DNA of 57,927 nt from Sulfurospirillum sp. (GTDB taxonomy: Bacteria; Campylobacterota; Campylobacteria; Campylobacterales; Arcobacteraceae), in NCBI GenBank assembly GCA_030491005.1, contig JAKZMJ010000029.1, positions 1 to 57,927 on the forward strand. The letters are read 5' to 3'. Numbering within the stretch: the first letter of the stretch is position 1; each line of letters starts with the position of its first letter. The translations under genes were made by a program, and so were the position numbers. Positions 19,624 to 28,135 of this stretch are shown in pieces. The notes under the pieces are model-generated. The model did not search any database, was not told where the DNA came from, and saw nothing but the letters and a program-made list of their open reading frames with translations.

Positions 19624-19640
19624 AATAGTGGAGGAATATT

Positions 19641-19964
19641 ATGAGTACAATACTTGGATTACGTATAAGAGAATTAAGAATGGAATCTGATTTATTACAA
19701 AAAGATATAGCAATAAAGTTAGGATTATCTACTAGTGGATATGGTTATTATGAAACAGGACGACGCAGTCCTGATAATGAAATGATAAAGAAATTAAGTG
19801 AATTATTTGAAGTTTCATCAGATTACCTATTGGGTATATCAGAAGATAAGAATAATTTAACAAGATCAACAAACAATAATTTTAAAAATACTTTTTCAAC
19901 AAAGGGTTTAAGTAAAGTAGATATAGAAATAATTCAAGCTATAATTGAGAGATTAAAAAAATAA
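19641..19964 (+). CDS. XRE-family transcriptional regulator
   Basis: A 107-residue regulator. The N-terminal helix-turn-helix spans about residues 5-60 (LRIRELRMESDLLQKDIAIKLGLS, then GYYETGRRSPDNEMIKKLSELFEVSSDYLLG), a layout shared by SinR and phage CI-like repressors. A short linker and a C-terminal helix (KVDIEIIQAIIERLKK) probably give dimerisation. GGAGG precedes the ATG. It is divergent from the 58-residue XRE gene and probably represses one or both promoters. A terminator follows immediately, so the pseudokinase downstream has its own expression or depends on read-through. Confidence 0.88.
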   Translation: MSTILGLRIRELRMESDLLQKDIAIKLGLSTSGYGYYETGRRSPDNEMIKKLSELFEVSSDYLLGISEDKNNLTRSTNNNFKNTFSTKGLSKVDIEIIQAIIERLKK

Positions 19965-19999
19965 GCAAAATGCAGTTTTTAATGCTTTTGCTTATTTTA
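19958..19999 (+). terminator. terminator after the XRE regulator
   Basis: Arms AAAATAAGCAAAA (19958-19970) and TTTTGCTTATTTT (19986-19998) are perfectly complementary with a 15-base loop and end in T-rich sequence. The stem includes the stop codon of the upstream gene. Confidence 0.75.
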
Positions 20000-20024
20000 T
20001 TGAGTAAATCATGTGGGAGTAAAT

Positions 20025-20990
20025 ATGTTTAATATAAAATTGTTGAATGAAATAAAAAATAAAAAATTATTTCCAATAATGAGAATTAATGCTCTTCAAG
20101 GTGGAGTTATGATTAAGTCAGGTAGATATGAAATAATAGAACTTGAAGAAGTGACTAAAGAGGTTTATTTTTATAAATGTCTTGACCATAAAATTGATAA
20201 AGTAGTGACTATTGGAGAATTTTTTCCGCAAGGTTTATTTGGAAGTGATTTAGATTTGCTTTTATTTAGAGATTTTGAAGATAACTTTATACAAATAGAA
20301 AACCCTTCATTTATAAGAAACAAGAATTTTGATATTTTAATAAGCAGTTTTATTGAGGAAGCATATTCCTTAGAAAAACTTTTTAGAGATAGTTCGTTAT
20401 TTAAAATTCGTGAGATTTTTAAAGAACATAATACAGTATATATTGTTATAAATTATAGAGAATGGCCTTCACTTGATACTTTTTTCAAAATGAAGTTTAA
20501 ATTTACTGAAGATGAAATAAATTGGATTACTAAAGAATTATTAAAGGTTATTATAAAATTTCATAATAGTGATATAGTTTATAAGAATCTTTCGCCTAAA
20601 AAAATATATATTAAAAATAATGGAATAGAAATTAATGATATTGATACTTTTAATTTATTAAATTCAAGTAATTTTTTTAAAAAAGAAATAAAAAACGAAA
20701 AATATTTAGCACCAGAAGTAATATCTGGCGATGAAATGATTGGATCATGGACAGATTGTTATTCTATAGGGAAAATACTTTTTGAGTTATTACATTTAAA
20801 GTCTAGTTTTGATGATAAAGTTATGTTGGAAAAATACGATAAAGTTATTAAAAAGTCAACATTATTTCATATTGATGATAGGGTAAATAATTCTGAAGAG
20901 TTTTATAAAATATTATTTGGAGATTTAAGTAAAAAAGATAATTTTTCTGTTTTAAAATTTTTAAAAAAATTTAAATCAAAATTTGATTAA
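20025..20990 (+). CDS. predicted protein pseudokinase (Ser/Thr-kinase fold with lost catalytic residues)
   Basis: A 321-residue soluble protein with the outline of clostridial Hanks-type kinases, whose N lobe typically carries VAIKEYFP and FLEEA. Here the N lobe has VVTIGEFFPQGLF, so the ATP-anchoring Lys is Gly. FIEEAYSLEKL and NTVYIVINY match the helix C and hinge regions. The catalytic loop is YKNLSPKKIYI instead of HRDxxPxN, so the catalytic Asp is Asn, and the DFG position is DID. The APE motif (YLAPEV) and DCYSIGKILFELL remain. All three classical catalytic elements are changed, so a binding or regulatory role is inferred. Start is ATG 20025 with GGGAG five bases before it. Target unknown. 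Confidence 0.7.
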   Translation: MFNIKLLNEIKNKKLFPIMRINALQGGVMIKSGRYEIIELEEVTKEVYFYKCLDHKIDKVVTIGEFFPQGLFGSDLDLLLFRDFEDNFIQIENPSFIRNKNFDILISSFIEEAYSLEKLFRDSSLFKIREIFKEHNTVYIVINYREWPSLDTFFKMKFKFTEDEINWITKELLKVIIKFHNSDIVYKNLSPKKIYIKNNGIEINDIDTFNLLNSSNFFKKEIKNEKYLAPEVISGDEMIGSWTDCYSIGKILFELLHLKSSFDDKVMLEKYDKVIKKSTLFHIDDRVNNSEEFYKILFGDLSKKDNFSVLKFLKKFKSKFD

Positions 20991-21587
20991 TATATATATA
21001 AATAATTAAATAAAATCATATTATTAAGTATGTTTCATGACGTAAATAACCCTCTTCGTGCAAATGACAGTTTTTTTTTTGATAAATGAAATATAATTAC
21101 AATAGATAGCTAATAAAATTTATGTAGGAATATTTATTTGAAGAAGAGAATATTGTTGTAGATAAAGCAGTTGAAAACGCTGATATTTGTTAAAATAATA
21201 CTTTTAAAAGTATAAATTCTAAAAGATGTATAATGATTAGTTTATTTTTGCGTGCCTTACAATAGTAATCGGTTAAATATGTATTAAAACTGCCTATATG
21301 TGCAATGTTATAGAATAAAGTTTTATTATATTATATAATCGAAATGGTCATTTTTATTGGAGTGGAGATTATTATATTAGAGATTATACTAAAATTATTT
21401 ACATAAAAAGGTAAAGTCAAATTTTCTTTTGTAAGTTATTTTTTTTATTCCAAGATATTTGTAGCACCTGAAATAATTAGGCTTGGCAAATATTATAAAA
21501 GTTAATTTGACTGTTATACAAGATGATTATTGGGATTAATAAAGTTATAATTATTATTTTGTATAATTTATGTATCTAGTGGAGAAT
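20991..21587. other. long AT-rich intergenic region, no gene recognised
   Basis: Nearly 600 bases without a convincing gene on either strand. It holds a run of eleven or so T near 21070, a short frame EYLFEEENIVVDKAVENADI at about 21125-21193 without start or family match, and a TTGACTG/TATACAAG-like pair near 21510-21525. It may be remnant sequence of a lost insertion, in keeping with the surrounding mobile-element relics. Confidence 0.35.
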
Positions 21588-21959
21588 ATGAGGCGGATTA
21601 TGAGAGTAGATCAACGATGCAAAAAAATGCTTTTAAATAAATTTTATATAAAGCTTGTAGAAATTAAAGAACAATCAATTGATTTAGATTATGGATTAGA
21701 GATTGTAAAAATAAATAATGGTTTAGCGTTAAAAAATAACTGTGAAGCTGAGCAACTTATGATTTGCTTTCACTATTCTCATTTTACATCAGAGATTAGT
21801 GTTTCAAGAAATGGTATAAGATTTTTATATTCTAGAAAAATGTTGCGTATTAAAAAAAGTAAGGTTCAAGATTTATTGAAAGTTATTTCAGATGATACTA
21901 GATTAAATGGTTGTTATAGAAGTCTTGAAGTTTATATTTGCTATATTCTTTCAAAATAA
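21588..21959 (+). CDS. hypothetical protein
   Basis: About 123 residues, cytosolic by composition, with no family recognised. The sequence mixes charged and hydrophobic positions, contains two Cys near the middle (NNCEAEQLMICFHYS), and looks like an alpha/beta domain. Start is uncertain: ATG 21588 follows GGAG closely, ATG 21600 follows AGGCGG, and an upstream in-frame ATG at 21570 lacks a ribosome site. It lies 60 bases before the atypical LytTR gene on the same strand, so joint regulation is possible. Frame intact. Confidence 0.5.
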   Translation: MRRIMRVDQRCKKMLLNKFYIKLVEIKEQSIDLDYGLEIVKINNGLALKNNCEAEQLMICFHYSHFTSEISVSRNGIRFLYSRKMLRIKKSKVQDLLKVISDDTRLNGCYRSLEVYICYILSK

Positions 21960-22019
21960 AAACTCGATTTTGAGCATAATCATAAAGTTTTATTTAAATA
22001 AGTTGTACTGGAGCTAAAT

Positions 22020-22763
22020 ATGAATGTCTATATCTTAACTGATAAATATAAATATACTAGAATTATTACTATTATAGCTAATAATATATCATCAGAAATA
22101 AAAGTAAGAGAAGTTAATTCTAATATGCCTGTAATAAAAGAATCAATTAAATCTAAAGATATTTTTATTATTGATGATAAATTTTATTTTAATGAAGGAT
22201 TGAAAAATTTTTGCATTTTAAAAGAATTAAAGCAGAGTGTTATAATATTATTAGAAAATAATAGAAATATAGAAAGATATATTGAGTTAAATGTTGAACA
22301 GTATTTTGATGTATTATTTGAATGGAATGATTTAAAACTTATAATTAGTAGAATGTTTGAAGAATACAAAAATAGCATTAACAATATTGGTAAATATAAG
22401 GATTATTCTGTAAAAACTAAAAGTGGTTATAAATATTTTGAATATGATGACATATTATTCTTTGAAAATACAATAAACTCTGTTATTATAAGTACAACGA
22501 ATAATGAATATACTGTAAAAGATAGCTTGGATAGTATTATTGTGGAAATTCCGAACTCGTTTGCTAGGGTTCACGATTCATTTATAATAAATTATTATAA
22601 TATTATAGGAATAAAAGATTATAATAGTAAAGTATACTCTCTTTATTTTGAAGGTAGTGAAAAAATAGCTTATATGAGTAAAAGTAAGTACATAAAATGT
22701 ATTAGTAATTTAAGTGTTGATTACATAATAGAATTTAAAAAGGAAGGACTAATATTTGTTTGA
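22020..22763 (+). CDS. LytTR-domain DNA-binding protein with atypical receiver-like N terminus
   Basis: A 247-residue protein. The C-terminal half has the LytTR fold: VKTKSGYKYFEYDDILFFEN, then the VKDSLDSI and FARVHDSFIINYYNI blocks. The N-terminal 115 residues have the alternating strand-helix pattern of a receiver (VYILTDKYKYTRIITIIA, DIFIIDDKFYF), but the usual N-terminal acidic pair is missing and the phospho-acceptor context is not standard. Regulation by phosphorylation is therefore doubtful. GGAGCTAAAT precedes the ATG. The last eight bases overlap the start of the membrane protein gene, so the two are coupled. No kinase gene is adjacent. Confidence 0.75.
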   Translation: MNVYILTDKYKYTRIITIIANNISSEIKVREVNSNMPVIKESIKSKDIFIIDDKFYFNEGLKNFCILKELKQSVIILLENNRNIERYIELNVEQYFDVLFEWNDLKLIISRMFEEYKNSINNIGKYKDYSVKTKSGYKYFEYDDILFFENTINSVIISTTNNEYTVKDSLDSIIVEIPNSFARVHDSFIINYYNIIGIKDYNSKVYSLYFEGSEKIAYMSKSKYIKCISNLSVDYIIEFKKEGLIFV

Positions 22764-23235
22764 TTTATTAAATCAATTATTACCTAGTGAAGTAAGCGTT
22801 TTTATAATGTCAATGTTGCCTATTATAGAATTGCGTGGCGCAATTCCATTAGGAATTGGATTGGGAATGACACCAATTAAGGCAACTATTATTTCGATAT
22901 TTGGTAATAGCTTAATAGTACCAATATTATTAATAATAATAAATCCTCTATTTAAATATTTTAAAAAACTTAAAAAGCTTAGAGGTTTTGTAACAAAGTA
23001 TGAAGAACGTGCTACGAAAAAAATGGAAAACTATAGAAAATATAGAATGATTGGATTGTTTTTCTTAGTTGCAATTCCCTTACCTATGACAGGAGTATAT
23101 ACAGGTTGTGTTGCTGCAATTATTACGAAGGTAACGTTTAAACATAGTTGTATGGCAATTATTGCTGGTGTAATTTCAGCGGGCATAATAGTGTATTTAT
23201 TATCAAATGGAGTTTATATTCTAATAAATACATAG
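22756..23235 (+). CDS. small multidrug export (Sm_multidrug_ex, COG2426-like) membrane protein
   Basis: A 159-residue membrane protein. The N terminus MSMLPIIELRGAIPLGIGLGM is the family hallmark, followed by hydrophobic helices at about 45-65, 95-120 and 130-155, with FFLVAIPLPMTGVYTGCVAA also conserved. The family is named for putative small-molecule export, but its function is poorly established. Start is TTG 22756 with AGGAAGG eight bases before it, overlapping the end of the LytTR gene, which is likely its regulator or at least cotranscribed. Frame intact. Confidence 0.8.
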   Translation: MFDLLNQLLPSEVSVFIMSMLPIIELRGAIPLGIGLGMTPIKATIISIFGNSLIVPILLIIINPLFKYFKKLKKLRGFVTKYEERATKKMENYRKYRMIGLFFLVAIPLPMTGVYTGCVAAIITKVTFKHSCMAIIAGVISAGIIVYLLSNGVYILINT

Positions 23236-23287
23236 ATAGTACATATTTTATTGATATTACAAGTGTAAAAGAAGAAAGCAGGTTGTT

Positions 23288-24295
23288 ATGAATATTTTAG
23301 TTACAGGTGGTGCAGGTTATATAGGCACTCATACATGTGTTGAATTACTAAATCATGGTCATGATGTAGTAATTGTTGATAACTTTGTAAATAGTGAAAA
23401 AGAATCAATTAAAAGAGTTGAAGAAATAACAAATAAAAAAATAAAATTTTATGAAATTGATATTTTAAATGAAAAAGCCTTAGACTTGGTTTTTAAAAGT
23501 AATAAAATCGATGCAGTTATTCATTTTGCAGGATTAAAGGCAGTTGGTGAATCAGTAGAGTTTCCTCTTAAATATTATAATAATAATATAACTGGCTCAA
23601 TAGTTCTTTTTGAAACTATGAAAAAGCATAATGTGAAGAATATAGTTTTTAGTTCTTCTGCAACTGTATATGGTATGAATAATATTTCGCCATTAACTGA
23701 AGATATGCCTCTTAGTACAACTAATCCATATGGAACAACTAAAATGTTTATAGAAAGGATATTAACTGATTTATATAATTCTGATAACGAATGGTCAATA
23801 GCAATTTTAAGATACTTTAATCCTATTGGAGCTCATCCATCTGGAAAGATTGGGGAGAATCCGAAGGGAATTCCTAATAATTTAATGCCATTTATTACTC
23901 AAGTGGCTGTTGGAAAGAGAGAAAAACTAAGTGTTTTTGGTAATGACTATAATACTCATGATGGTACGGGAGTAAGAGATTACATACATGTTGTAGATCT
24001 TGCGAAAGGTCACTTAAAAGCTTTAGAATATACTATGAATACAAATAAAGTTGAAATTGTTAATTTGGGAACTGGAAAAGGATATTCTGTTCTTGATATA
24101 ATTAAAGCTTTTGAAGAAGGCAATAATTTAAGTATTCCATATGAAATATCTGAAAGAAGACCAGGCGATATTGCTACTTGTTTTGCAAATACCTTAAAAG
24201 CAAAAAAAATATTACATTGGGAAACAAAGAATACTCTACTTGATATGTGTAAAGATTCTTGGAGATGGCAATCAAATAATCCTAATGGATATTAA
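23288..24295 (+). CDS. galE: UDP-glucose 4-epimerase
   Basis: Interconverts UDP-glucose and UDP-galactose (or the N-acetyl forms) using bound NAD. The 335-residue chain starts with the Rossmann motif [11 protein letters not shown], has the SSSATVYG block, the catalytic YGTTK (Tyr and Lys of YxxxK), and [12 protein letters not shown], all canonical for GalE. It stands before two Wzz-like genes and surface-protein genes, which suggests a role in supplying galactose for envelope glycans. GAAAGCAGG is a plausible ribosome site before the ATG. Frame intact. Confidence 0.95.
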   Translation: MNILVTGGAGYIGTHTCVELLNHGHDVVIVDNFVNSEKESIKRVEEITNKKIKFYEIDILNEKALDLVFKSNKIDAVIHFAGLKAVGESVEFPLKYYNNNITGSIVLFETMKKHNVKNIVFSSSATVYGMNNISPLTEDMPLSTTNPYGTTKMFIERILTDLYNSDNEWSIAILRYFNPIGAHPSGKIGENPKGIPNNLMPFITQVAVGKREKLSVFGNDYNTHDGTGVRDYIHVVDLAKGHLKALEYTMNTNKVEIVNLGTGKGYSVLDIIKAFEEGNNLSIPYEISERRPGDIATCFANTLKAKKILHWETKNTLLDMCKDSWRWQSNNPNGY

Positions 24296-24434
24296 TATGT
24301 AATTAAGTTTTTAATATATCTTGTAAAAATTATAGAGAATAACCATTTTAAAAATTTAAATGATATGAAATTAGAGTGAATTTTGAGCAAATCTTAAATA
24401 CGTGAAATTTGACGAATTAGTTAAGGGAGGACAA

Positions 24435-25767
24435 ATGGAACAAAATGAATCATATGATGAAATATCATTAAAAGAATTGATATTAATGTTAATAAAACAT
24501 AAAAGGTTGATAATTATATTTACAGTTATAGCTGCAATGTTAGCTGGAATTATTAGTTTGAGTTTAAATAATAATTCTAAGGAGGCTAAACTATTATTTT
24601 CTATTAATCACAGCAAAATTACTGAAGGTCTAAACCCTGATGGAAGTAAATTTGATAAATATGATATAGCTTCTCCATTTATTTTAAATGATTTAATAAA
24701 ATCACTTAAAATGGAAGGTATATTATCTACTAATGATATTAGAAAGAACATAGAAATAATACCCTTAATACCAAAATCAATATCTCAAGAGGGTGAGTTT
24801 GCAATAAAAAAAGAAGGTAAAAGCAATATTTACTATCCAAATCAGTTTTTACTTATTGTGAAAACAGATTATAATATTGATAGTGATTTGGCAATGAAAA
24901 TAGCAAATGGAATAATAGATTCTTATATTAATTATTTTACTAAAGAATATGTTAACTCAAGTCCTGTAATAAATAAAATAATTACTTTTGATTTTGATGA
25001 ATATGACTACTCAGATACATCAATGATATTTCATAATGAATTAGATACTATTATTGATTACAATAGAAATTTAATGAATATAGATTCAGGATATAGATCT
25101 AAAAATACTGGACTTTCTTTTAATGATATTATTCAATCCGTTGGAATAATTGATGAAATTGAATTAAATAGAATAGATTCTTTAATTAGTTCATATAAAC
25201 TTACGAAGGATTCAAAAAAATTAATTGTTTATTATGAATATTTAATCGAGCAATTTAAACTAGAAAAAAATAAGGGTGATAGTTCAGCGGGTATTTTAAA
25301 AGATATGTTAGAAAAAATTGATAGTTCAAGAAATGGTTTAATTCAATCATTATCTGAAAATGCTAGTGAAGAAGATGATAGTTATTTTAGTAGCTTAATA
25401 CTTAAATCTTCATCTTATGCTCTTGATGCATCTACAATACAAGATGATATAGATTATTATGAAAAAGAATTACAAGATATCAAAGATGGCGTAACTTTAT
25501 CTAATATAGATAAAAATGAAGCTATTAAAGAAGTAGAAGGAATTATTAAAGATACCTTTACATATTTGCAGAAATGGATTATTATAACTAACAAAACATC
25601 TAGTGAATTTTATGAAAAGTTAATGACAAGGGCTATAACACCTCTTTCTCCGGCTGAGATTTATACTAGTATTAATATTAAATTAAAATATTATGATTGG
25701 CTTAATATTAGGTTTAATGGTTGGTGTGTTTTATGCAATTTCCAAAGAATATTGGGAAAAAGCTTAG
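24435..25767 (+). CDS. Wzz/chain-length-determinant-like membrane protein 1 (frameshift near 3' end)
   Basis: About 443 residues with a membrane helix near residues 28-48 (LIIIFTVIAAMLAGIISL), a long extracytoplasmic region with coiled-coil-like stretches, and a C-terminal helix. This is the polysaccharide co-polymerase (Wzz) topology. The C-terminal helix MIGLILGLMVGVFYAISKEY appears only after correcting a shift near 25685; the true stop is TAG 25765-25767. Start is ATG 24435 with GGGAGG four bases before it, in preference to an upstream GTG. No C-terminal tyrosine kinase domain is present. The next gene is a paralogue sharing the GLxPDxxxF motif after the first helix. Role in glycan length or export is inferred. 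Confidence 0.75.
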
Positions 25768-25777
25768 GGGGTGAATA

Positions 25778-27109
25778 ATGAAAAAAAGTATGAAAAATAA
25801 GATGAAAATACTAGTTATTAGTTTTGTATTAACAGTTATTTTGGTATTTGTTTATGATATATCTCAAACTAAAGAAGTTACTACTGTTATTAGTCTCCAG
25901 TTTGATGGAATTGAAAAAGGTTTAAGTCCTGATGATACAAGGTTTGAATATAATGAGATAATAAGTGAAGATGTATTAAAAATAGTTGCTGAAAAAGCTA
26001 ATGTTAAATATACTAGTGAATTAAGTGAAATGATATCGATTATTCCTTCGCTTCCAAAAAATATTGTAGAAACTATTAAAACTAAAAGAATTAACGGAGA
26101 GGATTATTTTTATTATCCAAATGAATTTAAAATAGTAATTGTAGCAAATGATAAAATAGGATATAATGAAAAAACTTGCTTATTATTATTGGACTCATTT
26201 AAAGATGGATATGAAGAATACTTTGTAAATAAATATAAGTATCCATTTATTAATTTAAGGGAAATGTTAGGTTATTTTAATGATGTAGGAAATGAGAATT
26301 CTGAAACTGTGGAAAATACTAATAATGGAAATGATTTATTTGATTATTCAAAATATGACTATCCAGAAATAACAAAAGTATTTCAGAATGAATTTAATAT
26401 GATATCTAGTTATTTAAGTGTATTAATTGAAGATGGTCCAGAATTTATATCTAGTAAAGGCCATACCTTTAAAGATTTGAAAGAAACAATTAATTTATCT
26501 AAAAAATTAGATCTTAATCAAATAGATGCATTAGTAAACTCTTTAAGTTTAACTAATGATTTAGATAAGCTAATACTTAAATATAAATATATGGTAAAAA
26601 AATATGAGCTTAATAGTAGTAAAAAGCAAAATCAATATGCAGTATCTGAAGGTATGCTTGCATTATTAGAAAGTAAAGAAAGTTCAATGGTAGTACCAAT
26701 TGCAAATGGAGAGTTAATTACAATAAAGGTATTAGATGATTCTTATGATACAATTGCTTCAGATGCAACTGAATTTAGATTAAAAGCAGGTGGTATAGAT
26801 GAAGAAATAAAATATTTAAAATCAGAATTGGATAAACTTGCTACCTCATTAAGTAGCAGTGAAAAAGTAGTAGAAGGTAAAAAGGAAGTAGATAGCTTAG
26901 TTGTAAATTTAAACGGGAAAATTAAGAAATGGATTTCAATGATTGAAGAATCATCAGTTGAATTTTTTGATGATAAATATAGAGATTCTGTAACTTTAGT
27001 AAAATTTGCTGAAGTTAAGAAAAGTTCTACTAAGAAAAATGTTGCTATTGGTGTATTTATTATGTTTTGTTTATTTATTGTATTAAGTAAAGTAGTTAAA
27101 AATAAGTAG
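25778..27109 (+). CDS. Wzz/chain-length-determinant-like membrane protein 2
   Basis: A 443-residue paralogue of the preceding protein with the same layout: membrane helix at 10-27, motif GIEKGLSPDDTRFEYNEI where the first has GLNPDGSKFDKYDI, YYPNEFKIVI matching YYPNQFLLIV, an Asp/Tyr-rich turn (DYSKYDYPEI against DEYDYSDTSM), and a C-terminal helix (NVAIGVFIMFCLFIVLSKVV). GGGGTGAATA precedes the ATG, ten bases after the first gene's stop. The pair may form a hetero-oligomer at the membrane. No partner polymerase or flippase is adjacent. Frame intact. Confidence 0.72.
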   Translation: MKKSMKNKMKILVISFVLTVILVFVYDISQTKEVTTVISLQFDGIEKGLSPDDTRFEYNEIISEDVLKIVAEKANVKYTSELSEMISIIPSLPKNIVETIKTKRINGEDYFYYPNEFKIVIVANDKIGYNEKTCLLLLDSFKDGYEEYFVNKYKYPFINLREMLGYFNDVGNENSETVENTNNGNDLFDYSKYDYPEITKVFQNEFNMISSYLSVLIEDGPEFISSKGHTFKDLKETINLSKKLDLNQIDALVNSLSLTNDLDKLILKYKYMVKKYELNSSKKQNQYAVSEGMLALLESKESSMVVPIANGELITIKVLDDSYDTIASDATEFRLKAGGIDEEIKYLKSELDKLATSLSSSEKVVEGKKEVDSLVVNLNGKIKKWISMIEESSVEFFDDKYRDSVTLVKFAEVKKSSTKKNVAIGVFIMFCLFIVLSKVVKNK

Positions 27110-27409
27110 TTTGATATTAATGTAAAAATTTATTTGTTTTAAAATTGATATATGTATTTTATGTGGTTATATATGTACTTAAGATGACTATTTATGCATA
27201 TCTATATAAAAAAGAATAGAAATTAGATATAGTAGAACTGTTATACATATAATTTTTTTGGTATATTGCTATACTTATAATTAATATCATAAAGCGGAAA
27301 AACTTGATTTATAGATAAATAAAAGCTTTGTAAATTAAATTCAGAAAATTCATATAGATTAGTTAAAAATGTGTGATATAATATGTAATAGTAGAAAGGA
27401 GTGGTATTA
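27110..27409 (+). promoter_or_regulatory. intergenic region with candidate promoter for the His-rich protein gene
   Basis: 300 AT-rich bases. A consensus -10 TATAAT is at 27377-27382, 28 bases before the GTG start, but no good -35 is seen at 16-18 bases. A ribosome site AAAGGAG is at 27395-27401. No terminator hairpin for the Wzz-like genes was recognised here. Confidence 0.35.
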
Positions 27410-28132
27410 GTGTTAAAAAAGATAATAATTATAATTCTTATAGTTGCCCTAATAGGTTCTATTGTTACATATGTTGCGTATAAAAAAATTGAAGCTAGAT
27501 TTGAAAGTTTTATTTTGAGTGAAGTTGAAAATAGGAACTCTGAATTAAATAAAGCAAGTAATAAAATTATTGCAGATAGCGAAAATATAAAAAATCATGA
27601 TAATACATCAGAGCATAAAAATATAAATGACCATGATGGTATAATGGATCATAAAAGTGAAAATGACCATGATGGTATAATAAACCATAAAAGCGAAAAT
27701 GACCATAATGATATAATAGATCATAAAAGTGAAAATGACCATAATGATATAATAGATCATAAAAGTACAAACGACCATAATGGTGTAATAGACCATAAAA
27801 GTACAATAATAGAAAAAAACTCAGACGTAAAAAATGATACTTCTGTAAAAGAAGAAGTAGCAAAAAAAGAAGAGATATCGAAAGTGGTAAAAGAAAAAAA
27901 GGAAGAAGTAAAGTATGATTATGGTGCTGATAAATCTGAAGCTTTAAAACTTGCAATGTCAAAATTAACTGCACTTCAAATATCTAGATTAATAGAAATT
28001 TCTAGTGGTGGTTTTACAGCAAGTGAGAAACAAGAAGCTAAAGATATGTTTTATAGTAATTTTACTAGTGAAGAACAGAATTGGATTTTAGGAGTATATC
28101 AGAGGTATTACTCAGAAAAAAGTGGAGGTTAA
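27410..28132 (+). CDS. membrane-anchored protein with five His/Asp-rich 12-residue repeats
   Basis: About 240 residues. One N-terminal membrane helix (residues 3-24) is followed by a short helix, five tandem 12-residue repeats of the form NDHDGIIDHKSE (two His and two to three Asp each), a Lys/Glu-rich linker, and a conserved-looking C-terminal domain from about 185 (SEALKLAMSKLTALQISRLIEISSGG). Start is GTG 27410, eight bases after AAAGGAG. The repeats could bind divalent metal such as Zn2+, but this is inference from composition. It sits three bases upstream of an SLH protein gene, so the two are coexpressed. No known family was recognised. Confidence 0.7.
   Translation: MLKKIIIIILIVALIGSIVTYVAYKKIEARFESFILSEVENRNSELNKASNKIIADSENIKNHDNTSEHKNINDHDGIMDHKSENDHDGIINHKSENDHNDIIDHKSENDHNDIIDHKSTNDHNGVIDHKSTIIEKNSDVKNDTSVKEEVAKKEEISKVVKEKKEEVKYDYGADKSEALKLAMSKLTALQISRLIEISSGGFTASEKQEAKDMFYSNFTSEEQNWILGVYQRYYSEKSGG
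27626..27805 (+). repeat. five 36-base tandem repeats within the His-rich protein gene
   Basis: Five consecutive units of exactly 36 bases starting AATGACCAT, in frame, differing at a few positions each. The third and fourth units are nearly identical, as expected from recent slippage or unequal crossing-over. Confidence 0.92.
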
Positions 28133-28135
28133 GTA

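Noticed and set aside
19641-20990. Prophage remnant around the XRE pair
   Set aside because: No integrase, terminase, capsid or attachment-site repeats were seen; only the regulators and a pseudokinase are present.
27626-27805. Possible CRISPR array (36-base regular repeats)
   Set aside because: The repeats are directly adjacent with no spacers and are in frame within a protein gene; no cas genes are nearby.
27567-27974. Open frames on the minus strand opposite the His-rich repeat gene
   Set aside because: Low-complexity Phe/His/Tyr/Leu repeats that mirror the 36-base repeat of the plus-strand gene; no ribosome site and no family.
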